From assembly GCA_964510225.1 (NCBI GenBank), contig CAZEAN010000111.1, positions 1-18,524 on the forward strand: a DNA stretch of 18,524 bases, given 5' to 3'. How positions within the stretch are numbered: the first letter of the stretch is position 1; the number at the start of each line of letters is the position of its first letter. The notes under the pieces are model-generated. The model did no database searches. It was not told the origin of the DNA and saw only the letters and a list, made by a program, of their open reading frames with translations. Positions 7,829 through 14,912 of the stretch are shown here, piece after piece. The DNA comes from CAZEAN01 sp964510225 (GTDB lineage: Bacteria; Planctomycetota; Planctomycetia; Isosphaerales; Isosphaeraceae). Made by a program: the position numbers and the translations under genes.

Positions 7829-8299
7829 TTAACTGGCGCTGGCTTGTCGTGATCGGCCTTGCTCACCGGTATTGAGCACTAAGTCTTGCTCCTCAAGGAT
7901 CTTGGAGAGATGGTCGGCGCCGTCTTGCTCCATCTGACAGATGTCTTCGAGGAGATTACGGAGCCCGACGTCCCGGTCTTCGCAGAGCGCCACAGCTTCG
8001 GTATAGAGACCGACGTGGCGTCGCTCCATTTCGAGTGAATAGGTCAACATCTCGCGGAGATCAGTAGTCACCTTGACTTCACCACGTTCGACGGTGGTCA
8101 CTCCGCCAAGGGCGACAATCTTGTCGCCAACCTTGTGGGCATGTTCCAACGCCTCTTCGCCACTCTCGCGGAAGAGTTTGTAGTAGACTTCCCGGAACGT
8201 CCCACGGACCAAAAAACTGTATTGGGTATACTGAATCAAGCCGGCATATTCCCACTTGAGAATTTCGTTGAGCTTGGCGACCATCGTTTCGCGGACCAT
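7829..8299 (-). CDS. Ferritin-like (bacterioferritin-type) protein
   Basis: A 156-residue four-helix protein of the ferritin/bacterioferritin group, which oxidises and stores iron or protects against peroxide. Visible iron-site residues are E17 in the first helix (LKWEYAGLIQY) and the E52-x-x-H55 pair in the second (EALEHAH). An ERRH segment follows in the third helix. Two points are unusual. The position next to E52, where haem-binding bacterioferritins carry Met, is His, so haem binding is doubtful. The fourth-helix site reads EQDGADH instead of the usual ExxH. AAGGA eight bases upstream supports the ATG at 8299. Divergent from the phosphoesterase gene at 8403; an inverted repeat at 8346-8368 sits between them. 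Confidence 0.85.
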   Translation of the reverse strand: MVRETMVAKLNEILKWEYAGLIQYTQYSFLVRGTFREVYYKLFRESGEEALEHAHKVGDKIVALGGVTTVERGEVKVTTDLREMLTYSLEMERRHVGLYTEAVALCEDRDVGLRNLLEDICQMEQDGADHLSKILEEQDLVLNTGEQGRSRQASAS

Positions 8300-8345
8300 G
8301 ACATTTTCCTTACACTGAGAGTGTTGGTTTTGGATTCCAAGAAGC

Positions 8346-8368
8346 GGATCGGTCGTCGTGAGCGATCC
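8346..8368. promoter_or_regulatory. Inverted repeat in the ferritin/phosphoesterase divergent region
   Basis: GGATCG (8346-8351) and CGATCC (8363-8368) form 6-base arms around an 11-base spacer in the 103-base region between two divergent genes. It could be an operator controlling both directions, or a small hairpin. The arms are short enough to occur by chance. Confidence 0.25.
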
Positions 8369-8402
8369 ACCTAGTCTTACTTTGGAATAGTCTCATTGTA
8401 TC

Positions 8403-8813
8403 GTGACGTCCAGCATTACACTCCAAGAGAATTTTCCGAGTGACCGAGAAGGATCCGTAGGGCGTCGGCGATTTGTGATCTTGGAACATCACTATCGTGG
8501 TGTCCATTGGGATCTGATGATCCAAGATGGCAAGATCTTACGGACCTGGGCGCTTCTCGAGTTGCCCAGACCGGGCCAGTTCATTCCAGGAGATCGGATC
8601 CAAGACCATCGGCTCCTCTATCTAGACTACGAAGGGCCGATTTCGAGAAACCGCGGCTTCGTCCGTCGCTTCGATGCCGGAGACGTCGTATTGCTCAAAT
8701 GGGAAGAGGATCAGGCCCACGTCTGGTTCGAAGGGACTCGGCTGCAAGTCGAAGGGTTCTGGATCCGTCGTTGCGACTCAAAAGCAGGGAACAGCGGCTG
8801 GCGGTTTGTTTGA
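8403..8813 (+). CDS. Stand-alone LigD-type 3'-phosphoesterase homologue
   Basis: A 136-residue protein matching the 3'-phosphoesterase domain found at the N-terminus of the non-homologous end-joining ligase LigD, which trims 3' ends at DNA breaks. Key residues by analogy with Pseudomonas LigD: H29, H35 and D37 (in the HWD motif) for metal, then H69 and Y73 in DHRLLYLDYEG. The Arg that follows HWD in LigD (HWDLR) is Met39 here, so activity may be changed or lost. The start is GTG at 8403, because an in-frame stop lies just upstream and no ATG precedes the domain. No ligase, polymerase or Ku gene is nearby. It is divergent from a ferritin-like gene, which hints at oxidative damage, but this is only context. 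Confidence 0.78.
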   Translation: MTSSITLQENFPSDREGSVGRRRFVILEHHYRGVHWDLMIQDGKILRTWALLELPRPGQFIPGDRIQDHRLLYLDYEGPISRNRGFVRRFDAGDVVLLKWEEDQAHVWFEGTRLQVEGFWIRRCDSKAGNSGWRFV

Positions 8814-8834
8814 GTTTCCGAGCTTCAAAGACCG

Positions 8835-9554
8835 TCAGCGAGTCCGTTGTGTCGGTACGGAAGTCTCGGAAAGAAGGTCTTCTTCCTGACCAGAATGGCC
8901 GCTCAGGTAGACTTGGCCCTCCAAAAACTGGATCTGATCAAGGACCAATCCCTCAGTTCCGACCAAATCTTTGTAGTCAATCAGGGCGACCGTTTGCCCG
9001 GAGAGGTCGAACCAAGTGAGCTTGGACCCTAACCGAGCAAGGGCTGACGCAATCCGGCCCTTTAGTTTGTCGAGGGGAACCGGGATCGCGCCAGCCTGAA
9101 GTTTGTCGATCGTAACCGAGACGAGGTGATCTTGGACGACTTCGACCTCAGCGACCCCCCAAATCAGCATCGGGAATTGGCCGCGCTTGACTTTGCAAGC
9201 GAACCGGATCCGGTCTCGTTCGAAGACAACGACGGGATCGCTTAACTCAGCCGGGATCAAGGAACCGAAGTGCGTCCGGAGCCGTGCTTCGAGCCAGGCG
9301 TTCACTTCATCGTCGCCAAACATCGCCTCCCAATGGTCTTCGTTTGCGATATCGTTCCGGAGCTGAAGACTCCGGCTCTCGAATCGATCAGCGACCTCAC
9401 GACGCTTCTCCTCGGAGACCACCACACGTTGACGATAAAACGTAGGCTGATAGGTTAATGTTTTCCAGGAGACGATGGGACCCGCTACGAGGAGGACAGC
9501 GAGGATTCCGACGATCGACGCGAGTATTTTCCACTTTCGGTTCTTCGATCGCAT
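8835..9554 (-). CDS. Single-span membrane-anchored protein, unknown function
   Basis: A 239-residue protein. The N-terminus is basic (MRSKNRKWK), followed by one hydrophobic span at about 10-28, so it is an inner-membrane-anchored or exported protein with most of its length outside the cytoplasm. The rest mixes short strands and helices: a charged helical segment at 48-65, then several strand-like pieces (FACKVKRG, LIWGVAEVEVV, LVSVTIDKLQAG). I recognise no domain or catalytic motif. A strong ribosome site (AAGGAAGGG) precedes the ATG. It lies 105 bases downstream of the second SGNH gene on the same strand and could be transcribed with the O-acetylation cluster. Its end faces the phosphoesterase gene, 21 bases apart. 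Confidence 0.75.
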   Translation of the reverse strand: MRSKNRKWKILASIVGILAVLLVAGPIVSWKTLTYQPTFYRQRVVVSEEKRREVADRFESRSLQLRNDIANEDHWEAMFGDDEVNAWLEARLRTHFGSLIPAELSDPVVVFERDRIRFACKVKRGQFPMLIWGVAEVEVVQDHLVSVTIDKLQAGAIPVPLDKLKGRIASALARLGSKLTWFDLSGQTVALIDYKDLVGTEGLVLDQIQFLEGQVYLSGHSGQEEDLLSETSVPTQRTR

Positions 9555-9659
9555 GACGTCGACCCTTCCTTATGCAGGATCCGAGCATTGCCCTGAATCC
9601 ATTCCTTCGGAGCAGGTTGATTGATGACGAAGAATCTAGAACTCGCCCCCAGAATGAGA

Positions 9660-10796
9660 TCATCGTACAAGATCATGATCGCGGATCACCACTGAAGATT
9701 CTGAGAGCAACTCTGGAGAACGGGACATCCTGTAGGGCGGCTCGATCGTTTCTCTTGGAAGCTGGACCGAACCCCTGAAGGTTCCCTCAACGGCCATAAG
9801 GTCGGCGACCGCCCGACTTAGACGTAGGGAACCCGAAAGTGCAAGATGGTGGGGGTCCCAGAACTCCGAAGGGTGGAGTTGTGTCGACCGTCCGTCGATC
9901 ACGGTAAGGTGAGGAAAGCGTCGACGGTAGGACTCCAGGAAACGATCAAACCGTCTGTCGAATCCCGAGGATCGACAACGGTCCTGGACCACCGGATGAA
10001 GTGGACTGATCAGCCAGCAGACAGCGATTCCCAGTTCATCCGTTCGCTGAAGAACCCGATCGAGTGCTCGCGCCTGGATCGAATGGCACTTCCAATCGAC
10101 TGGAAAGTAGGTATCCATCCAGATTGCGAGATCATCCAGCACATAGGGTTTGGGTGACTGAACTAACGACCCTTGGTTAATCGTGATATTACGTCGGTAG
10201 ATCGTATTCCAGCGTTGGTTGACCAGCCCAGATCGGAGGGAAGCCGTCTGGATCATCTCCCGGATCGGAAACCGACCTCGATAAGAGGGAAGTATAGAAC
10301 AGACAAACAACCTCCCAGTGAATTCCGGATCAAGTACCTGAGCAGCCAGCCAACCGCACTGATTGGCCGAAACAATCTCTGGATAGAGGGAGCTATTGTG
10401 TTCTGGTCCAAGTTCCAGTTGTCGAGGCGCGATTGAGAGAATGATCCAATCGGGCCGTGCACCAGCATCCAATGCATGATCCAGCAAGAGTTCGCTTGAA
10501 AGCACTTGACCGCTCGGTACAGCGAGATTCCACCAGACTCTCCCGTCTCGTTCTTGGAGAACACCAGGCAAGAGGCCGAACTTCGGAAGACTGTCTCCGA
10601 GGATCAGTCCTTGTACCGCTCCTAACCCTTTGGCATTTTTTGCAGCGATCCGCCAGGCCATCGCCTCAGGAGTGCTCAGCATTGAATCCAACTGAACCAG
10701 CACAAACTCTACCGAGCCAATCGTGATCAGAGCGCCAATCAAGCCAAGTGGCCAGGTGGCGGGGATCGACCGTTGCCATCGAGTTTGAGGTGTCAT
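9660..10796 (-). CDS. SGNH-type hydrolase/acetyltransferase, second tandem copy
   Basis: A 378-residue protein with an N-terminal membrane span (about 15-35), then an SGNH (GDSL-like) domain: LGDSLPKFG with S69 as the presumed nucleophile and D314-x-x-H317 (FWDPHHLALSG) completing the triad. It resembles AlgJ/AlgX or DUF1574-type partners of MBOAT proteins, which transfer acetyl groups to exported polysaccharide in the periplasm. Its start overlaps the previous gene's stop in an ATGA (10793-10796), so the two are translationally coupled. It shares the motif layout with that gene (D-A-G-A-R-P, VIDGRS, DxxH), showing gene duplication with strong divergence. It probably acts on a cell-surface glycan; the direction (transfer or removal) cannot be told. 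Confidence 0.82.
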   Translation of the reverse strand: MTPQTRWQRSIPATWPLGLIGALITIGSVEFVLVQLDSMLSTPEAMAWRIAAKNAKGLGAVQGLILGDSLPKFGLLPGVLQERDGRVWWNLAVPSGQVLSSELLLDHALDAGARPDWIILSIAPRQLELGPEHNSSLYPEIVSANQCGWLAAQVLDPEFTGRLFVCSILPSYRGRFPIREMIQTASLRSGLVNQRWNTIYRRNITINQGSLVQSPKPYVLDDLAIWMDTYFPVDWKCHSIQARALDRVLQRTDELGIAVCWLISPLHPVVQDRCRSSGFDRRFDRFLESYRRRFPHLTVIDGRSTQLHPSEFWDPHHLALSGSLRLSRAVADLMAVEGTFRGSVQLPRETIEPPYRMSRSPELLSESSVVIRDHDLVR

Positions 10797-11950
10797 CGAC
10801 GGATCCCCTCCTGGGTCAAGCTAATAACCCGACGGGATTCGTGAAGATCTTCCAACTCTTGACGTGGTGCAGGAACGCTGAATTCGTTGAGGACTAGACG
10901 GGTTCTCGGTGGAACCTCTTCGTTGTCGAGGATTGGTCCGATCGCTTCAACCACTCCGGATGTTAAGGCAACAGCGCCGGTACCGTTGAGATGGGTGGCG
11001 TCTTTGAAGACTTCCTCGGGATACTGGGAACTTCGACCATCGATAACAATCAGTGTTGGGAACTCTGCTTGAATCTCATGAACAAAACGATTGAACGGTT
11101 CCTGGACACCCAACGCCTGCCGGCGGACATTCCAATCGGAGCGTGTCGGTGGTAGGAGCCAAACGACGCTGAGCCCTTCTTCCTCAAGCAACCTCAAGAT
11201 CCGCTTCCAGTACCAAAGGTTGACGCGGTGCGGCTGCCAATGGCCTCGGGGAGTACCGGCTTGCAGTGGTGCTATCGGGAGTGCGGTACGGTCATCCTCC
11301 GGCACAACCTGAGCGCCCAGATTGTGTTCCCAATTCCGGTAAAGGGTCTGCAGCGCTCCGAGGTCAGATCGTTCTTGATTCTGTAAGTCCGCCAGGATCT
11401 GCGTTCGGATCGCGTGGCGATCACGGTAGTTGGGGAGCAGGAGGGTTAATCCGAGTTTGATCGTCAGGTTTTCATCGAGGCCATTGATCGAAAAATCAAT
11501 CCACTCCTCAGCGTTGAGGAGGTCGGGCCACTCGTCACCGTTGCTCCGGGGTGCAACCGCAAGCAAATTTTCCTGCGCTTCCAAGATCACCAGCCGAGGT
11601 CGGGCACCAGCGTCAAGCGTCCGACGGAGGACATAGTAGGTCGCTGGGGTCTGTGCACCAAACATCGCGAGATTGAAGGTCTGGAGGCCGAGTTTCTCCT
11701 CAAAGACCCGAGGTTGAAGCCCAAGTTTGGCAATACTGTCTCCAAAGCAGAGAATCTCGGCATCGAGAACGTCGGAAGATTCGGCCAGCTCGGCACTGTA
11801 CCTCCAGGCGAGGGAAGATTTGTCGAGCCGCTCCAACGACAACGGATCAGTCGGCCTCGATTCGATGAAGCCGACGATGAGCAACAGGCCAAAGAGCCCG
11901 AACGGGAGCTTCTGCCACCAACGTCGTACCTCGGAGGATTCTTGTTGCAA
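10793..11950 (-). CDS. SGNH-type hydrolase/acetyltransferase, first tandem copy
   Basis: A 385-residue protein built like its downstream neighbour: an N-terminal span (about 16-29), FGDSIAKLG with S72, and D317-x-x-H320 (FKDATHLNGTGA). It is expected to work outside the cytoplasm with the MBOAT protein encoded upstream. It starts at TTG: an in-frame TGA lies ten codons upstream, there is no ATG before the domain, and GGAGGAGGG (11958-11966) sits seven bases from the TTG. The 145 bases between it and the MBOAT gene contain a short hairpin (12002-12017) and a doubled GGTCGTTT, nothing clearly functional. It overlaps the next SGNH gene by four bases. The role is inferred from the MBOAT pairing and the motifs. 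Confidence 0.83.
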   Translation of the reverse strand: MQQESSEVRRWWQKLPFGLFGLLLIVGFIESRPTDPLSLERLDKSSLAWRYSAELAESSDVLDAEILCFGDSIAKLGLQPRVFEEKLGLQTFNLAMFGAQTPATYYVLRRTLDAGARPRLVILEAQENLLAVAPRSNGDEWPDLLNAEEWIDFSINGLDENLTIKLGLTLLLPNYRDRHAIRTQILADLQNQERSDLGALQTLYRNWEHNLGAQVVPEDDRTALPIAPLQAGTPRGHWQPHRVNLWYWKRILRLLEEEGLSVVWLLPPTRSDWNVRRQALGVQEPFNRFVHEIQAEFPTLIVIDGRSSQYPEEVFKDATHLNGTGAVALTSGVVEAIGPILDNEEVPPRTRLVLNEFSVPAPRQELEDLHESRRVISLTQEGIRR

Positions 11951-11957
11951 CGGGCTA

Positions 11958-11966
11958 CCCTCCTCC
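11958..11966 (-). promoter_or_regulatory. Strong ribosome site fixing a TTG start
   Basis: GGAGGAGGG on the minus strand lies seven bases before the TTG at 11950. This near-ideal Shine-Dalgarno decides the rare start codon of the first SGNH gene and suggests initiation independent of the upstream MBOAT gene. Confidence 0.7.
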
Positions 11967-12095
11967 GGATCTCAATCTCACTCGGGTCGTTTAGGTCGTT
12001 TGGCTCAATTGGGAGCCGAAGAACTGGGACGGGTGGTCGACAACACTCACTTCGTTCGACCCTTCATCATCGTGTTCGAGTCGTCTAGCCTTGCA

Positions 12096-13703
12096 CTAAA
12101 ACTGGAAATAGATGAACTGCTCACCACCAAATTCACCACCGAGGACAATCCCATAGAACACCAAGGTGTAGAACGCAGAACGAGCGTACCAAGGCATCCG
12201 GAGGACAATTTCGAGGTCTCCGGTGGCGTACTGGATTGCTTGGACCAAGAGCAAAGGAACGATCACCGCAATCACCGGAACCAGTGAGGTTGCCGCAGGG
12301 ATCGAGAGATGATTGACGATCGCATCGAGCATCCCAGAGACTTGAGCCATCGACTCAGCGCGGAAGATCAGCCAGCCGAAGCAGACAAGGTGGAACGTCA
12401 CGACCATGCAGAGTCCCTTCCAACAGGCCCGATGGATCGGATCGGTCGGTCGGAGTCGATTCAGCCAAGGGTCGAGCAAGCGGTTTCCGACGAGTAATAG
12501 CCCTTGATAGGCTCCCCAAGCCACAAAGGTCCACGAAGCGCCATGCCAGAGTCCGCCGAGCATCATCGTGAGCATTAGGTTTCGGTAGGTCATCAGTCGC
12601 TGACCACGGACCGCCAACAATCCTGCACTCAAGATTACGAGGCCGACCGCCACGAATAACGGAAACTGCGGGACGGCATTCTGAACCGAAGCCATCCATG
12701 GAGCACCCTCAAAACTGAAATAGAGCCCGACGCCAAGGCAGAGAACGATCCCGGCGAGCATGCTGTTACCGACCCAGATCGCCCGACCGCCTCGACTCCC
12801 GCCGAGTGGAATGTAGAGATAGTCCCGGAGCCACTGCGAGAGACTAATGTGCCAGCGCTGCCAGAACTCGCGGGGGCTCGTCGCGAAGTAAGGCAAGTTG
12901 AAGTTCAAGGCCAGTTCGAACCCAAGACAACGCGCAACCCCTCGGGCAATATCGGTGTAACCGGAGAAATCACAATAGATTTGGAACGCAAACGCATAGA
13001 TTGCCAAGAGGGCAAGGCCGCCATCAATCGAATCCCAGCGTCCGAAGAGATCGTTCACAATGATCGCCAGGTTGTCCGCGACTACTACTTTCTTCGCCAA
13101 GCCCCAGAAGATCAGATAAGCGCCTCGATAGAAGCGATCGAGATCGAACTTCCGACGCTCCGCAACCTGAGGAAGCAGGGTCTTCGGCTGCATGATCGGT
13201 CCGGCAACCAGGTGGGGAAAGAAGGAGACAAAGACAGCGAAATCAAGGAGGTTTTTCGTTGGTTCGATCTCTTCCCGATAAACATCGATCACATAGGCCA
13301 TCGATTGAAAGGTGTAGAAGGAGATCCCGATCGGGAGGAGGACCTGTAAGACCGGCATCGAAAGTTCGACACCAAAATGTTGGAAGAGGTCCTGAAAGCT
13401 TGCGGTAAAGAAGTTGCAATACTTAAAGAACCCGAGCATCCCCAGGTTGACCGCCATACTCAGGCCGAGGACCAGTTTGCGTTTTCCAGGTCGCTGAGTC
13501 CGATGGACCACTAATCCACAGGCATAATCGACTAAGGTTGACCCAATCAGGAGTGAGAGGAACCGCCAATCCCAGCAGCCATAGAAGAAGTAGCCCGCGC
13601 CCAGGAGGATGACATTCTGTGCCCGGTGTCGTCGGAATAAGAGCCAGTAAAGTGTAAAGACGATCACAAAGAAGTAGACAAAGGCGAATGAATTGAAGAG
13701 CAT
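12096..13703 (-). CDS. MBOAT-family O-acyltransferase (AlgI-like)
   Basis: A 535-residue multi-span membrane protein of the MBOAT family (AlgI/PatA/DltB type), which passes acetyl groups from the cytoplasm across the membrane to modify exported glycans. Hallmarks are the opening MLFNSFAFVYFF, a SFYTFQSMAYVIDVYR segment, WQRWHISLSQWLRDYLYIPLGG with H285, and MLGGLWHGASWTF with the catalytic H387. The frame extends nine codons to a GTG at 13730, but the ATG at 13703 gives the family's usual N-terminus. Between GGSRGG and MTYRNLMLTM there is an extra stretch of about 65 residues (306-370) with two hydrophobic spans, where AlgI proteins normally go on directly. The two SGNH genes follow on the same strand. 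The target polymer is unknown. Confidence 0.92.
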   Translation of the reverse strand: MLFNSFAFVYFFVIVFTLYWLLFRRHRAQNVILLGAGYFFYGCWDWRFLSLLIGSTLVDYACGLVVHRTQRPGKRKLVLGLSMAVNLGMLGFFKYCNFFTASFQDLFQHFGVELSMPVLQVLLPIGISFYTFQSMAYVIDVYREEIEPTKNLLDFAVFVSFFPHLVAGPIMQPKTLLPQVAERRKFDLDRFYRGAYLIFWGLAKKVVVADNLAIIVNDLFGRWDSIDGGLALLAIYAFAFQIYCDFSGYTDIARGVARCLGFELALNFNLPYFATSPREFWQRWHISLSQWLRDYLYIPLGGSRGGRAIWVGNSMLAGIVLCLGVGLYFSFEGAPWMASVQNAVPQFPLFVAVGLVILSAGLLAVRGQRLMTYRNLMLTMMLGGLWHGASWTFVAWGAYQGLLLVGNRLLDPWLNRLRPTDPIHRACWKGLCMVVTFHLVCFGWLIFRAESMAQVSGMLDAIVNHLSIPAATSLVPVIAVIVPLLLVQAIQYATGDLEIVLRMPWYARSAFYTLVFYGIVLGGEFGGEQFIYFQF

Positions 13704-13866
13704 AACCGGCCCCCACTTTGGAGATAGCACTCTCTAATCGTGGCGTTGTGCCAGAAGGTGAGGAACTGGTCAATCGCGATTCGAGAGTTGACGGAGCGCC
13801 TATCAAAGTAGGTGTTGTTCCGTAATAAGGCAGGCCAGCACCCATGATCCCGTTGGAAACGTTCCC

Positions 13867-14730
13867 ATGAGCCACCAACTGATCGATCGTGCAGCCGAAG
13901 CAATCTCCAATGCAGACGCTCTGTTGATTGGAGCAGGCGCGGGGATGGGGGTTGACTCGGGACTCCCCGACTTCCGAGGTAAACAGGGCTTTTGGAGGGC
14001 CTACCCGATCGCTGAGCGTCTCGGCTTGAGTTTTGCGCAACTCGCCTCGCCTGATTGGTTTCAGCGTGATCCCTCCTTTGCGTGGGGGTTCTACGGCCAC
14101 CGGCGGAACCTCTACCGACAGACAGAACCGCACCACGGGTTTACGATCCTCCGTCGTTGGCTTGATCATCTCCCCAAGGGGGGATTTGTGTTTACCTCAA
14201 ATGTCGATGGCCACTTTCAGAAGGCGGGTTTTGACCCAGAGATCATCGTGGAGCGACACGGGACGATCGAACGCTCGCAGTGTCTCGGGGCGTGTCCTGG
14301 TTCCTTCGAAGCCGATCCCGCATGGATCGAGGTCGATCTGGAAAATCTCCGGGCCGCGGATCCCCTCCCCTCATGTCCAGGTTGCCAAAGCTTGGCCCGA
14401 CCGAACGTCTTGATGTTTGGTGACTGGTCCTGGAATGACGAATTCACCGAGCAGCAACTGAGGCGTTTTGAACAATGGGCAAGGGGTGTGATCGGGTCCC
14501 GTGTCGTGGTGATCGAACTCGGCGCAGGAGCCGCCGTGCCGACGGTCCGTCACCTCTCCGAAGAGTTCAACCGTCAATTCAAGGGAACCTTGATCCGGAT
14601 AAATCTCCGAGATCCCGAAGTCCCACCCGGCCAGATCGGGATCCCAATGAGCGCCCTTGTCGTCCTCCAGGCCATTGATCGTCGCCTCGTGGTGATTGAG
14701 CCGGAGTCCCAAGAATCGCCTGAGACTTAA
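13867..14730 (+). CDS. SIR2-family NAD-dependent protein deacylase
   Basis: A 287-residue sirtuin-type protein that would remove acyl groups from lysines using NAD in the cytoplasm. The NAD-binding motif is GAGAGMGVDSGLPDFRG at 22-38, followed by FTSNVDGHF with N112 and D114, and H131 (ERHG) as catalytic base. A zinc site is formed by C139, C143, C170 and C173. The first pair is spaced CxxxC rather than the usual CxxC. RPNVLMFGDWSWND follows, as seen in bacterial sirtuin-like proteins of this subgroup. The start is the ATG at 13867, with GGAAA about eight bases upstream. It is divergent from the MBOAT gene across 163 bases. I make no functional link to O-acetylation, as sirtuins act on protein lysines. 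Confidence 0.88.
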   Translation: MSHQLIDRAAEAISNADALLIGAGAGMGVDSGLPDFRGKQGFWRAYPIAERLGLSFAQLASPDWFQRDPSFAWGFYGHRRNLYRQTEPHHGFTILRRWLDHLPKGGFVFTSNVDGHFQKAGFDPEIIVERHGTIERSQCLGACPGSFEADPAWIEVDLENLRAADPLPSCPGCQSLARPNVLMFGDWSWNDEFTEQQLRRFEQWARGVIGSRVVVIELGAGAAVPTVRHLSEEFNRQFKGTLIRINLRDPEVPPGQIGIPMSALVVLQAIDRRLVVIEPESQESPET

Positions 14731-14912
14731 TCGCGTTGATCAGCACCCATCAGAGAACGATCTAGGTTCCGTTGTTGGGTTCGAAGTGATCTTGACGACC
14801 GATTCTGCCGATCATCCGTTTTGTAGATATTGAAAATGAACCGAAGGGAATCGACCAGGCCGATGGTCTCGGTACGCGCCGTGCCAGCCATCTTCCGGAA
14901 GGGGCGAACAAG

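Noticed and set aside
12002..12017. GGCTC/GAGCC hairpin between the MBOAT and first SGNH genes
   Set aside because: The stem is only five bases and no T-run follows on the minus strand, so a terminator is not supported.
13423..14169. Minus-strand open frame of 248 residues across the MBOAT/SIR2 divergent region
   Set aside because: It overlaps the starts of two well-supported genes in other frames and has no recognisable domain.
9660..14730. Functional link between the SIR2 protein and the O-acetylation genes
   Set aside because: Sirtuins act on acyl-lysine in proteins, not on O-acetyl glycans; divergent placement alone is weak evidence.
14731..14912. TTGACG as a possible promoter for the surface-type gene
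   Set aside because: No acceptable -10 element lies at the right distance.
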